A stretch of DNA of 64,000 nt from Mycobacterium triplex (GTDB lineage Bacteria > Actinomycetota > Actinomycetes > Mycobacteriales > Mycobacteriaceae): positions 3,516,734 through 3,580,733 of the forward strand of contig NZ_HG964446.1 of NCBI RefSeq assembly GCF_000689255.1, given 5' to 3'. The position numbers and the translations under genes are program-made. Below, in pieces: positions 52,595 to 62,141 of the stretch; within the stretch, counting starts at the first letter, position 1, and each line of letters opens with the position of its first letter. The notes under the pieces are model-generated. The model searched no databases, had not been told where the DNA came from, and saw only the letters and a program-made list of their open reading frames with translations.

Positions 52595-54217
52595 TCAGGT
52601 CCGGATGGCGAGGTCTCGAAGAGCCATATTGCGCAGTTCGGCTTTCACGATTTTCCCGGTGGCGTTCAACGGAAACTCGTCGAGGAAGTACCAGTGGCGG
52701 GGGACCTTGTGCTTGGCCAGCCGTTGCGCAGCATATTCACGGAGCAACTCGGAGGTGGCGTGCGCACCGGGGCGAAGTTGGACAAAGGCCGCCACTTCCT
52801 CACCCCAGTAGGTGTCGGGTACGCCGGTCACCGCGACGGTGGCGACGGCTTCGTGATCGAGCAGCGCCGCCTCGATCTCGGTGGGGTAGATGTTTTCACC
52901 GCCACGGATGACCATGTCCTTCAGTCGACCGACGATCCGCAGGTTGCCGTCTGAGTCCAGCAGACCCAGGTCCCCGGTGTGTAGCCACTGGTCGGCATCG
53001 ATGGTGTCGGCGGTCCGCGCCGGATCGTCGTGGTATCCGATCATGACGTGATAGCCGCGGGTGCATATTTCGCCCACGTCATCGACCGGGACTGTGCGTG
53101 AGTTATCTGTTGGGTCAACGATTTTCATCTCAACGCCGGGTAGGGTGCGGCCAGCCGTCGAGATCCGGACCTCGGGGGGATCGTCGGGATGGGTCATTGT
53201 GATACCGGGCGAGCATTCCGTTTGGCCGTACATGATCACCATGCACGCGCCGACGCGGTCTTCGACTTCTCGCACCAACTGGGGCTCGACCTGGGATCCG
53301 CCCGAGAGCGCTACGACGACCGAGGAGAGATCGGTGCGCGGGAAGCGGGGATGATCTAGAAGTGCGCGCAGCATGGTGGGGACGCCGCCGAAGACGGCGG
53401 AGCGCTCCGATTCGATCAACGCGAGCTGCACTTCCGGATCGAAGTACGGCATCAAGACCTGCGTGCAGCGCGTCTGGATCGCGCCCAATGTCAGCAGCAC
53501 CGATCCCGCGGTGTGGAACAGCGGCATCGCGGAAACCAGAGCAGCGTCGTGCACCAACAGCCGATCGACGCAGGCCAGCCGGGAATTGTTGACAATGCCA
53601 CGGTGCCGCAGCCGGGCGCCCTTCGGCAGACCCGTGGTTCCGGAGGTGTATTGAATCTGTGCGACGTCGTCGGGCCCTACCGCGGGAAGTGGTGTGCTGT
53701 CGATTCCCTTGGCGCAGAACTGTTCCCACTCGGCCAGTCGAATACTGGTACGTAGGGCCGGCAATCGCGGTGCGAGTTCCTCGAGGCATCCAGCCAGGCT
53801 GGTATCTCGATAGTCATCGACGTAGAAGACCGCTGCGGCGCCCGAGTTGCGAAGTACGTAGTCGACCTCGTCGCGTTGAAGCGCCGGGTTGACCGTCACC
53901 AACGTAACTCCCGCAAGGGCCGCGCCCATCTGCACAAGAATCCACTCGGGCACGTTGTTGGCCCAAAGGGCAACGGCCTCACCCGGATCGACGTGCTCGA
54001 GCATTGCGCGCGCAGCGCGCTCGGACTCCGTCAACAGCTGGTTGTAGGTCCATTCACGCCGATCCTGACCTGGTGGCAGACCCTCAACGAGCGCCATCGC
54101 GTCGGGGACTTCTTGCGCTGTTCGCCGCAAGACGTCGCCGACCGTGACATCCTCGATCAGGTCGGCGGAATGTAGTGGAACGAACGCGCGCTCTGACCGT
54201 CCTGCCACGTTGGTCAT
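52595..54217 (-). CDS. AMP-binding acyl-CoA ligase (FadD type)
   Basis: 540-residue adenylating enzyme activating an acid to acyl-CoA. A3 loop YTSGTTGLPKGA (190-201), A5 MYGQTECSPG, A7 LHTGDLGLLD, A8 GRLKDMVIRGGENIYPTEIE and the A10 lysine K522 in NATGKIVK are all intact. Typical of class I FadD/3-methylmercaptopropionyl-like ligases; chain length is not deducible. Starts at ATG 54217 with its promoter facing the EAL/GGDEF gene. Confidence 0.9.
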   Translation of the reverse strand: MTNVAGRSERAFVPLHSADLIEDVTVGDVLRRTAQEVPDAMALVEGLPPGQDRREWTYNQLLTESERAARAMLEHVDPGEAVALWANNVPEWILVQMGAALAGVTLVTVNPALQRDEVDYVLRNSGAAAVFYVDDYRDTSLAGCLEELAPRLPALRTSIRLAEWEQFCAKGIDSTPLPAVGPDDVAQIQYTSGTTGLPKGARLRHRGIVNNSRLACVDRLLVHDAALVSAMPLFHTAGSVLLTLGAIQTRCTQVLMPYFDPEVQLALIESERSAVFGGVPTMLRALLDHPRFPRTDLSSVVVALSGGSQVEPQLVREVEDRVGACMVIMYGQTECSPGITMTHPDDPPEVRISTAGRTLPGVEMKIVDPTDNSRTVPVDDVGEICTRGYHVMIGYHDDPARTADTIDADQWLHTGDLGLLDSDGNLRIVGRLKDMVIRGGENIYPTEIEAALLDHEAVATVAVTGVPDTYWGEEVAAFVQLRPGAHATSELLREYAAQRLAKHKVPRHWYFLDEFPLNATGKIVKAELRNMALRDLAIRT

Positions 54218-54465
54218 CGACTGCTCCTACGATCGCCGCAGTGTGTTGCTTCTGACCAGAACACCTCCTGTGTGCGACTTATTGCAGAAGCGCTTAAACC
54301 GGTTGCCAACAACCAGATCTCAGCGCCCTTCCCAAGAAGCAGGGTCGCTCGTTTCAACTAGCGTTTGAGCATTGTGAGAACGCGGATTCGAACTCTGCGG
54401 TCGCGTGCCCGCAAATCCACCCGATTCCAAGCCCCAGGTCCCGCAGGCCGGTTTACCATATCGCC

Positions 54466-56619
54466 ATGGGGGCCGAGGGGCAGGGGCCGCACCCAACGAG
54501 TGCCCAACCAGCGAATTCCGTGGAGTTGGTTCGAACCCTCTTGGGCCTGTTGCGGCGTCGCCTAGGTCTTGACACGGCGTGGATAGCGTCGTTTTACCAA
54601 GGCATGCAGGTGTTCGAGGTGATCGACGGCGACACCGACGCCTTGGGCGTCGCACCCGGCGACCGATCATCGCTGTCCGGGTCGTATAGCGTCCGCGTCA
54701 TCGATGGGCGGCTGCCCGCCGTCATTCCGGACACGTCGGCTGATAGAACTGCCTCCGTCCTGCCCCGAACACAGAAATTGCGGCTGGGCGCTTTTGTGGG
54801 CGTTCCCTTGCTCGGCCCGGATGGCTCCACGGTCGGGATGGTGGGTGCGGTGAGCCAGGAGGCAAAGCCGCATCTTGCCGATGCCGACCTTCGAATCGTC
54901 AACAAAATGGCCGACCTCATCGGCGCCTTGATGGAATTGCCGGCGGACTCGACGACAATCCGCGCCGAGCAGCGCGAAGGCATCCGCCGAGTGGTGGCCG
55001 AACGCGATTTCGAGGTCATCTTCCAAGCGATGCACGATGTCTGGACTGGCAGGGTGGTCGGCGTCGAAGCGCTCGCGCGCTTCCCGTGCGAACCGTTTCG
55101 ACCCGATCTTGTTTTCGGCCAGGCGGCCCAGTTGGGCTTGGACATCGAGTTGGAGACCGCGGTCATCGCGCGCGCTCTGTCGCTGCTGCCTCAGCTGCCC
55201 GACGATGTGTTCGGCGCCGTGAACATCTCGCCATCGGCGGTGCTGCTGACTCCCTGGTCCGAGTTGCTCGCCGACGTCGACCCGTCGCGGCTCGTCGTGG
55301 AGATCACCGAGCATGATGCCGTGGAGAACTACGATGCTCTCGACGATGTGCTCGAAGCATGCCGGGCACGGGGTATGCGGGTGGCGGTCGATGACGTCGG
55401 CGCCGGCTTCTCCTCGTTCTCTCACGTGCTGGAGTTAGCACCAGAATTCATCAAGATCGATCAGTCCATCACGCGCAATATCGACGCCGACGATGCCCGG
55501 CGGCGACTGGCCCAGTCCATTGCCGAATTCGCCGCGCAGATCGGCGCGACCGTCATCGCCGAAGGGGTGGAGAGCCAGGGCGAACTGGACGCCATAAGCG
55601 CTGCCGGCATCCCCTGGGCGCAGGGTTACTACCTCAGCAGGCCCCAATCCCACACCCACGGTTTTGCGCCCTGCGGTGCCGTCGCGGAACCAGTCGATCA
55701 GTCGTTCGATGTTTTCGACCTGCTCGGAGAACGACGGTTCGAGCTGGCCCTGACGCATTCGCCCATCGGTATGGCCGTCGTCGGCCTGGACGGCTCGTTC
55801 CAGCGCACCAACCGGGCGCTGCGGACGATACTCGGCTACGGCAGAAAGGCCTTGGCAGGCCTCACCTTCCAGGAGATCACCCATCCCGACGATCTGGATG
55901 CCGACTTGGCTCTGCTTGGTGAGTGCCTCGCCGGGCGTCGCCGCAGCTACCGCATGGACAAGCGTTTCATCGCCGCCGATGGACGGATCGTATGGTGCGA
56001 CCTCACCGCGGTCCTCGTGCAGGGCCACCGGAACCAGCCTCGTTGCTTCGTCTCACAAATCCTGGACGTCACCGCCGACCGCATGCGAGAGGCCGAATTG
56101 GCGCGCCAAGCCACCACCGACACCCTGACCAAGATTGCCAACCGCTCCGCTGCGTGGAGCCAGCTCGAACAACTCGACGCGGCCGACAAACGCTACGGCA
56201 TCCTGTTCTGCGACATCGAGCAATTCAAGTCCATCAACGACCGATACGGCCACCGAGCCGGCGACGAACTGTTGATCGAGGTCGCTGACCGCCTAACCGC
56301 GGCCGTCGGAGACGATGGTCTCGTCGCCCGCTGGGGTGGCGACGAATTCCTGGTCATCACCGACGCCGTTGACGATCGCGGGCTCACGCACCTCACCAAG
56401 CGAATAGCAAACCAGGTGCAAAGGACACCGATCAACCTCGCCGACGGCACCGAGATCTGTATCGCTTTGACGATCGGCTCCGCAGCACACCGGCCCGAAG
56501 ATGGCCGATCCATAGATGCCGTCCTGGAGCGCGCCGATCAGGCCATGTACGAGCAGCGGCGCCTACAAACCGGCGTCTTTCGCCTTGCGGCCGGTCAACC
56601 CGGCTCCCGCTCGTCGTGA
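54466..56619 (+). CDS. GAF-EAL-PAS-GGDEF bifunctional c-di-GMP enzyme
   Basis: 717-residue c-di-GMP turnover protein. GAF about 20-155; EAL about 165-410 with VEALARF (EAL 201-203), VNISPSA, VEITEHD, VAVDDVGAGFSS, IKIDQ and IAEGVES, all catalytic residues; PAS about 428-545 (FELALTHSPIGMAVVGLDG); GGDEF about 550-705 with WGGDEF (624-628). Both active sites look intact, so it may make and break c-di-GMP under GAF or PAS control. The usual mycobacterial protein (Rv1354c) is GAF-GGDEF-EAL; here EAL comes first. No RxxD site before GGDEF. No membrane helices. Confidence 0.9.
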   Translation: MGAEGQGPHPTSAQPANSVELVRTLLGLLRRRLGLDTAWIASFYQGMQVFEVIDGDTDALGVAPGDRSSLSGSYSVRVIDGRLPAVIPDTSADRTASVLPRTQKLRLGAFVGVPLLGPDGSTVGMVGAVSQEAKPHLADADLRIVNKMADLIGALMELPADSTTIRAEQREGIRRVVAERDFEVIFQAMHDVWTGRVVGVEALARFPCEPFRPDLVFGQAAQLGLDIELETAVIARALSLLPQLPDDVFGAVNISPSAVLLTPWSELLADVDPSRLVVEITEHDAVENYDALDDVLEACRARGMRVAVDDVGAGFSSFSHVLELAPEFIKIDQSITRNIDADDARRRLAQSIAEFAAQIGATVIAEGVESQGELDAISAAGIPWAQGYYLSRPQSHTHGFAPCGAVAEPVDQSFDVFDLLGERRFELALTHSPIGMAVVGLDGSFQRTNRALRTILGYGRKALAGLTFQEITHPDDLDADLALLGECLAGRRRSYRMDKRFIAADGRIVWCDLTAVLVQGHRNQPRCFVSQILDVTADRMREAELARQATTDTLTKIANRSAAWSQLEQLDAADKRYGILFCDIEQFKSINDRYGHRAGDELLIEVADRLTAAVGDDGLVARWGGDEFLVITDAVDDRGLTHLTKRIANQVQRTPINLADGTEICIALTIGSAAHRPEDGRSIDAVLERADQAMYEQRRLQTGVFRLAAGQPGSRSS

Positions 56620-56898
56620 GTCCTGCTGCCGAACAGCATCTTTAGCGGAAATATCCGGAGACGCATCGACCGCGGCAATGTATTGTGTTGCGCTTCAACA
56701 TAATTGAAGACATGACGGATTCTAACGAAGGCGGCTTTCCGGCCGCATTTCCGGCTAGGTCGTCCGGGTCGGCGCCGGCTATTTGCGGTGGGCAATATGC
56801 TGCGGATTCGGGCAGAGCGCCACGGCGCAACCGTTGCTGGTCTGCCGCACCGGCGGTGGACTATCGTGTTGCTGAATTGCAGCTGTCGGGAGGTTTCG

Positions 56899-58917
56899 GT
56901 GGAAGGGACCCCGTTCGGCCGGTACCGCCTAATCAGTTTGCTCGGCAGAGGCGGCATGGGGGAGGTCTGGCGAGCCTACGACACCGTCACCGATCGGTTG
57001 GTCGCGCTGAAAGTCCTCCCGGCGCATTTTGCTGCCGACAGGACGTTTCAACAGCGATTCCGTCGCGAGGCCCACGCAGCGGCACGATTGAACAACCCTC
57101 ACGTGGTGCCAATTCACACCTACGGCGAGATCGACGGGCGACTATTCGTTGACATGCGGCTGATCGAGGGCCGCGACCTGGCAACCGTGCTGGCCTCCGC
57201 AGCGATGTCGCCCTCACGCGCGGTCCACATTGTCGAGCAGGTGGCCCAGGCCGTCTACGCCGCGCACAAGATTGGATTGGTTCATCGAGATATCAAGCCC
57301 TCCAACATCTTGCTCGATGAACACGACTTCGCGTATCTGATCGATTTCGGGATCGCGCGCGTTGTGGGCGAGACCGGTCTGACCGGAACGGACGCGGTGG
57401 TCGGCACGCTGCGCTACATGGCACCGGAGCGGTTCAGAGTCGGTCAGGCCGACGCACGCTCGGACATCTACGCGCTTGCCTGCGTGCTCTATGAGTGCTT
57501 GACGGGCGGCTCCCCATTTCCGGGCGACAGCATCGAGCAACAAGTGGCAGGGCATCTGTCGACCCCGCCGCCGCGACCGTCCGACTCCGGCGCGCCGCCG
57601 GCGTTCGATGCGGTCATCGCCACCGGCATGGCCAAAGACCCCGGGCAGCGCTACGCCACCCCGGTGGATATGGCACGCGCCGCGCGCGACGCGATCACGG
57701 TGCCGCTCCGTGCGCAGGACCCAAATGTGCAGTCGCACACCGTCACTGCCCCTGCGCCCACACACGAGGCCTCGGGTGAGCCAACGATGCCCGCGCCAAA
57801 ACCATTGCCCCGCGATCCGTCGCAGCCCATGGCGGGCAACCGCACACGCGTCAAACGATCCTGGGTGGTCGCCGCAGTGATTGCGGTGGTGGTGGCGGGA
57901 GGCGCGAGCGTCTACCTTCTGCGCCCACACACATCCACGACTGAACCTACCCAGACGACTGCGGTCGCCCCGCCACCGGCGGCGCCTGGCGCGGGAGGCA
58001 CACCCAGTGCGGTAGCGACGGCGGTGCCGAGTGGTCCACCTACGATCGCCGCCTCGATACGGGTGGGCAACGGCGCCTTCGGCATCGCGGTCGACCCGGC
58101 CGGACACAGCGCCTATGTCGCGAACACCGGTTCCAACTCCGTCTCGGTGGTCGATACCACCAGCCGCACGGTCACAGCCACGACCGCGGTGGGACGCCAT
58201 CCCGTCGGTGTTGCCGTGGATCCGTCGACCCGGACCGTATACGTCACCAACTACGACGACGCCTCGGTGTCGGTCATCGACATCGCCAGCAGCAAGGTCG
58301 TCGCCAAAATAGGGGTCGGCAGCCATCCGGGCGGAGTAGCGGTCGACCCCGATGCCCGGATCGCCTATGCCACAAACGGTGACAACGCATCGGTCTCAGT
58401 CATCGACACGACGACGCATACCGTGACGGCGACGGTGCCCACCGGGAAAGGTCCAAGCCGCGTAGCCATCGATCAAACCGCTCACCGCTTGTTTGTCACC
58501 ACTGCCGATCCGACGGTGACGGTTATCGATACCACGAACCGAACCGTCATCGGTTCTGTCGCGCTTCGCGTCCACCCGGCCGGTATCGCCATCGACACCG
58601 CATCGCACACGGCCTATATCGCCAGCGGCGACGATGCATCGGTGTCCTTCGTCGACACCATCGGCCTCGGCGTCACCGCTAGCGTTCCCGTCGGGCAACG
58701 CCCCGCGGGCGTGGCGGTGGACCCGCCGACAAACACCGCGTACGTGGCCAACTACAGCGGCGCGTCCGTCTCGGTGATAGACACCACGAGGCGCATCGTC
58801 ACCGGAATCCTTGCCGTCGGTAACAATCCGCTCGCCATCGCCGTCGACCCCACCACCCACTTCGCCTATGTCAGCAGCGACCTCAACCATGGCTCGGTGA
58901 CAGTGATCGAACGCTGA
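56899..58917 (+). CDS. PknD-like Ser/Thr kinase with YVTN beta-propeller sensor
   Basis: 672-residue transmembrane receptor kinase. Kinase about 5-270: glycine loop LLGRGGMGEVW, K38 in VALKVL, HRDIKPSN (D131), DFG (D149), GTLRYMAPER. A Pro/Thr-rich juxtamembrane part follows, then one helix (322-341). Outside the cell are seven repeats of about 42 residues, each GVAVDP...AYVTN...VSVIDT, a complete seven-bladed YVTN propeller. M. tuberculosis PknD has an NHL propeller in this place. GTG 56899 has GGGAGG upstream; an ATG at 56788 would add 37 poorly coding residues. Confidence 0.93.
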   Translation: MEGTPFGRYRLISLLGRGGMGEVWRAYDTVTDRLVALKVLPAHFAADRTFQQRFRREAHAAARLNNPHVVPIHTYGEIDGRLFVDMRLIEGRDLATVLASAAMSPSRAVHIVEQVAQAVYAAHKIGLVHRDIKPSNILLDEHDFAYLIDFGIARVVGETGLTGTDAVVGTLRYMAPERFRVGQADARSDIYALACVLYECLTGGSPFPGDSIEQQVAGHLSTPPPRPSDSGAPPAFDAVIATGMAKDPGQRYATPVDMARAARDAITVPLRAQDPNVQSHTVTAPAPTHEASGEPTMPAPKPLPRDPSQPMAGNRTRVKRSWVVAAVIAVVVAGGASVYLLRPHTSTTEPTQTTAVAPPPAAPGAGGTPSAVATAVPSGPPTIAASIRVGNGAFGIAVDPAGHSAYVANTGSNSVSVVDTTSRTVTATTAVGRHPVGVAVDPSTRTVYVTNYDDASVSVIDIASSKVVAKIGVGSHPGGVAVDPDARIAYATNGDNASVSVIDTTTHTVTATVPTGKGPSRVAIDQTAHRLFVTTADPTVTVIDTTNRTVIGSVALRVHPAGIAIDTASHTAYIASGDDASVSFVDTIGLGVTASVPVGQRPAGVAVDPPTNTAYVANYSGASVSVIDTTRRIVTGILAVGNNPLAIAVDPTTHFAYVSSDLNHGSVTVIER

Positions 58918-59034
58918 CGCCGGGCTCGGACCACCGATTCAAGTAGTGAACTACTCACGCTCTCGCGATGAGTCGGTACTACCTTTCCATCAGGCGCCGA
59001 CGACGGCGCACGACCGATAAACTAGGGGGCCGAT

Positions 59035-59370
59035 ATGCCCGTACGTTGGCAAGTCGACGGCAATTGGACCATCGCTGCGAATTCCGTCCAGTACTGGAAC
59101 TGGAACTTCTTCACGGACCCGGGGCCAAGCGGTGGACCAAACCAGGGCCCGATCGTGTTTCGGGCGATCCCTAAGGGGAGATCCCAAGGAGGCAACAATA
59201 CCGCCCGAAACGTCTTGGTCACATACGATTTCGCGATGTGTCGCGGCGGCCCGGGCGACGATCACGCACCCGAGGTGTTCTACGAATTCAAGATCCGAAA
59301 CGACAGCAGCGTCGCCGTGCCGTTCGTGCTCCAATTCATCAAATTCAGCGACCTACCGCTCAACACCTGA
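59035..59370 (+). CDS. Hypothetical protein, Trp-rich
   Basis: 111-residue protein I do not recognise. It starts MPVRWQVDGNWTIAANSVQYWNWNFFTDPG and ends VPFVLQFIKFSDLP; beta-rich composition with many Trp/Phe, perhaps a small beta-sandwich. A run of Gs (AGGGGGCC) lies before the ATG. The next gene follows with a 12-nt gap, so the two form a pair. No signal peptide. Confidence 0.55.
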   Translation: MPVRWQVDGNWTIAANSVQYWNWNFFTDPGPSGGPNQGPIVFRAIPKGRSQGGNNTARNVLVTYDFAMCRGGPGDDHAPEVFYEFKIRNDSSVAVPFVLQFIKFSDLPLNT

Positions 59371-59382
59371 GTGAGGATAGCC

Positions 59383-59595
59383 ATGAAAATCACTGTGATC
59401 GTTGACGATCGCTCGAACATCGTCGGCACCGCCGGTAAACGGGCCTCAACTAGACCCGAGGCGGGAACGGGTGGGCCGGTCGCTGGGCCCGGGCAGTCCG
59501 TCCGCGAAATCGAACTGCCGAAAGAGCTTCTGGGCGTGGAGGACGTCGTCGAGCTGTACCCCAAGCTACAAGAGCACTTCAAGAGTCAGGCATGA
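59383..59595 (+). CDS. Hypothetical protein
   Basis: 70-residue protein beginning MKITVIVDDRSNIVG, with a Gly/Pro linker, then REIELPKELLGVEDVVELYPKLQEHF. ATG 59383 has GAGG six bases upstream; a GTG at 59371 right after the previous stop is less likely. Looks like a small beta-strand plus helix protein, possibly the partner of the preceding one. The end overlaps the convergent gene by 17 nt. Confidence 0.5.
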   Translation: MKITVIVDDRSNIVGTAGKRASTRPEAGTGGPVAGPGQSVREIELPKELLGVEDVVELYPKLQEHFKSQA

Positions 59596-59905
59596 TCTCA
59601 ACCGGATGATCACTCAAGGGTTCAATCACGACCCCTACTCGTTTCATCAACTCGATTGAACGGTTGCTGTCCATCACCGTCTTTACGTCACCCTCGAGTA
59701 TCACGTACACGGCGCGGTTCATCCGCTCGTAGAACTGTTTCATCGAATCCGGGCTGCGAAAGACCGGGAAGTACCAAACACCCTCGCGTTCAAGCAAGAA
59801 CGGCTTGTGTTTGCCGTCTTTCGTGTCACCGAAAGGGGTGGAGTAGTAGACCTTGGCATCTGCGGAAAGTCTTTCGGGCTGCTTCTTCTTTCCGAACAGG
59901 CGCAC
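59579..59905 (-). CDS. Hypothetical protein (SseB N-domain-like)
   Basis: 108-residue protein with a basic start (MRLFGKKKQPERL) and body VYYSTPFGDTKDGKHKPFLLEREGVWYFPVFRSPDSMKQFYERMNRAVYVILEGDVKTVM. The pattern of aromatic strand plus helix is reminiscent of the SseB N-terminal domain. GTG 59905 with GAGGAG upstream. It faces the two small genes on the other strand, so an antagonistic or regulatory pair is possible but unproven. Confidence 0.55.
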   Translation of the reverse strand: MRLFGKKKQPERLSADAKVYYSTPFGDTKDGKHKPFLLEREGVWYFPVFRSPDSMKQFYERMNRAVYVILEGDVKTVMDSNRSIELMKRVGVVIEPLSDHPVEIMPDS

Positions 59906-60017
59906 GCAATCTCCTCAAAGAGTCAGCTACAGTCGGCGGTCCCGGCGATATGGCCCCGTTGTAAGTTCGTTCGGAGCTACCAAGACCGCGATCGCCCGCG
60001 CACGCGAGGGGAAGCCC

Positions 60018-60626
60018 ATGAGAACCATCGCCTACCGCCACGCGGCAGGTGTCGGCCTGGCCGCCGTCGCACTGATGACCGCGGGCTGCGGCAACGGCAA
60101 GAGCGTCGACGCGTCGGCACCGCCTCAGGCCAAGGCGAGCGCCACCTCTACTTCTCACGCGCCGGCTCTGCCCACGGAGGTGAAGCTCGTCGGCGTGGAC
60201 GACGTCGAGGTGACTCTGACGGGGCCGATCGCCGCCAAATACTCGTCGGCCACCGAGAGCCAGAGGCAGGCTCTCGGCAAGCCGCTGACGGGTGACCGCA
60301 ACGCGGGGACGCGGGAGAGCGGCGTGGTATTCCAGCAGTTCCAGGGCGGCGCGATCATCGCGAAGAACAACCAGGCCGGTACGCCCGCATACATCATCGT
60401 GGGCAAGATCCGCGAGGCCTGGAATGTCCCACGCGGTCCGGACGGCACGCCCGCTGTCACCGGCACCAACGGTTCGGCAGGTCCGCTGGGTTTGCCCACC
60501 AGCGATGTGAACACCGTCGGCGACCTGCAGGTGTCGACCTTCGAGCACGGCAAGATCGAGTACAACCCGACGACCGGCCAGGTCGCGGTGACAGTAGACG
60601 GCAAGGTCGTGCCATCCGGGCTCTAG
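60018..60626 (+). CDS. LGFP-repeat lipoprotein
   Basis: 202-residue exported lipoprotein. The signal peptide ends in the lipobox LMTAGC (Cys about residue 25). The mature part holds LGFP repeats: VFQQFQGGAIIAKNNQAGTPAYIIVGKIREAW and GPLGLPTSD, followed by VSTFEHGKIEYNP. LGFP repeats occur in wall-anchored actinobacterial proteins and probably bind cell-envelope glycans. ATG 60018 with GAGGGGAAG upstream. A second copy of a 58-bp stretch of this gene lies at 62480. Confidence 0.82.
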   Translation: MRTIAYRHAAGVGLAAVALMTAGCGNGKSVDASAPPQAKASATSTSHAPALPTEVKLVGVDDVEVTLTGPIAAKYSSATESQRQALGKPLTGDRNAGTRESGVVFQQFQGGAIIAKNNQAGTPAYIIVGKIREAWNVPRGPDGTPAVTGTNGSAGPLGLPTSDVNTVGDLQVSTFEHGKIEYNPTTGQVAVTVDGKVVPSGL

Positions 60627-60653
60627 CTCGAATTGCGGGCAGCGATCTCGTCG

Positions 60654-61475
60654 CTACCGCACATCACCACTTGGATGGCCCCCATGGAGGTTCCACTGGC
60701 CGCAATCGGAAGCCAGCACGTCGTTGACGTCGACTTCGAGTCCGCCGACCTTCGGCCCGGGATTGGACGCGGTGCTCACGACCCTCTGGTAGAGAACGGC
60801 GGCGGGGTGAACCTGATTGCCGGACCAGGCCCGAGTTTGCCACAGCCACCGGCGGCCAGGTGTGCTCGAAGACCCGACAACGCCATCGGCCGCGGCCCAC
60901 TGGCACACCCGGATGCCTCCGTAGACACCGGTGCGCTGAACCCCGAGAACCGAGTTGATTCCGCGAAACCACTGCAGCGCAGTGCGATTCCAGGTGTCCC
61001 GATTGATGTCCTCGTCGATGGTGAAGAAAATCGGCGCGCTTTGGCCGCCGCCCGCCGCGGTGTGCAGCTGCCAGGCGGTGCGCGCGTCCGCGACGCCGCC
61101 CGCGTAGCCCCGCGTGAAGTCCGACGGTGCCGACCCTCCCGGCTTGCCGTATTGGTAGTTGCTGACGATCACCAGTCCCGCGGCTTTCAAGGAATCGGCG
61201 TAGGACCGCGTGATCGGCTTGGCGCCAAACGATGAGCCGGGACGCGACTCCGAAACGTAGTTGACCACCCCGCTATAGCCGGCAGCTCGGATCTGCTGCG
61301 CCGGAATCTGGCGCGCGGCGAAGTCGATCAGTCGGGGAGGGGCGGCGGCCGCCGCCGTGGGCATGCCGCAGGCTACCGATGCGGCACCCAGACCGGCCAA
61401 CGCGGCAGCGTACCGGAGCGCGTCGCGGCGGGAAACAGTTCGCACATCGCTAACCTGCGGGGGCACACTGTGCAT
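60654..61475 (-). CDS. Tat-exported DUF1906 protein, Rv2525c-like
   Basis: 273-residue paralogue of the protein at 27.4 kb. Tat motif SRRDALRYAAALAGLG, then LIDFAARQIPAQQIRAAGYSGVVNYVSESRPG, FFTIDEDINRDTW, and GGLEVDVNDVLASDCGQW. A cysteine in AASVACG near residue 36 could make it a lipoprotein, though the box is not ideal. The two copies share the full domain, arguing for duplication within the lineage rather than recent local copying. Convergent with the LGFP gene. Confidence 0.85.
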   Translation of the reverse strand: MHSVPPQVSDVRTVSRRDALRYAAALAGLGAASVACGMPTAAAAAPPRLIDFAARQIPAQQIRAAGYSGVVNYVSESRPGSSFGAKPITRSYADSLKAAGLVIVSNYQYGKPGGSAPSDFTRGYAGGVADARTAWQLHTAAGGGQSAPIFFTIDEDINRDTWNRTALQWFRGINSVLGVQRTGVYGGIRVCQWAAADGVVGSSSTPGRRWLWQTRAWSGNQVHPAAVLYQRVVSTASNPGPKVGGLEVDVNDVLASDCGQWNLHGGHPSGDVR

Positions 61476-61640
61476 CGCGCGATGTTAACGATGTGACTGT
61501 TGTTACCGATAGACCTGCGCCAGCCGAAACGCGGTTGCAGTCCCTAATGGATACCGAACGGTGACCGTTCGGCTATACCTCACGCCGCGACAAAAGAACT
61601 CGGCGTGGGCATTCCGGATCAGCCGTTCGTCAGCTGCAGG

Positions 61641-62132
61641 TTACGACGGCACGTCTTCGGCAGGGGAGTCGTCGTTTGCAGCCAGGTGGTGCAGGACTCG
61701 TTCGTTGAGGGCGGCCACCATGTCGAGCTCAGCAGGGGTAAGCAGATCGATGAAGTTCCGGCGGACATCCGCTACATGCCCTGGCGCCGCCTTCTCGATC
61801 GCGGCGCGGCCGGCCGGCAGCAGGCAGACCATGGTGCTGCGGGCGTCGTCGGGGTTGGGCTCGCGGCAGATCAGGCCGTCGTCCTGCATGCGCCGCACCT
61901 GATGCGAGACACGGCTCTTCTCCCAACCCAGTGCGTTGCACAGGTCGCGGGCGGACATGCGGTCCCCGTCGAGAGCCGAAAGCACCGCGAGGACCTCGTA
62001 GTCGGCCCCGGACAGGCCCGATTCCTGCAGGCCCCGGTTCAGGTGTGCGACGAGTTGGTGATGCGCGTGCATGAAGGCCCGCCAGGCACGGTCTTCACGA
62101 GCGTTCAGCCAGTTCGCTTCCATCGAACTCAT
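61641..62132 (-). CDS. MarR family transcriptional regulator
   Basis: 163-residue winged-helix regulator. DNA-reading helix MSARDLCNALGWEKSRVSHQVRRMQDDGLICREPNPDDARSTMV, ending with the wing and a dimer helix (LTPAELDMVAALNERVLHHL). Methionines at 62132 and 62123 both could start. Divergent from the truncated NADP-binding gene at 62220; in related genomes such MarR genes control flavin or F420 reductase genes, so its target may have decayed here. Confidence 0.85.
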   Translation of the reverse strand: MSSMEANWLNAREDRAWRAFMHAHHQLVAHLNRGLQESGLSGADYEVLAVLSALDGDRMSARDLCNALGWEKSRVSHQVRRMQDDGLICREPNPDDARSTMVCLLPAGRAAIEKAAPGHVADVRRNFIDLLTPAELDMVAALNERVLHHLAANDDSPAEDVPS

Positions 62133-62141
62133 ACTATCTCA

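Noticed and set aside
56788..56898. Upstream ATG of the kinase
   Set aside because: No ribosome site, and the kinase family starts near the GTG at 56899.
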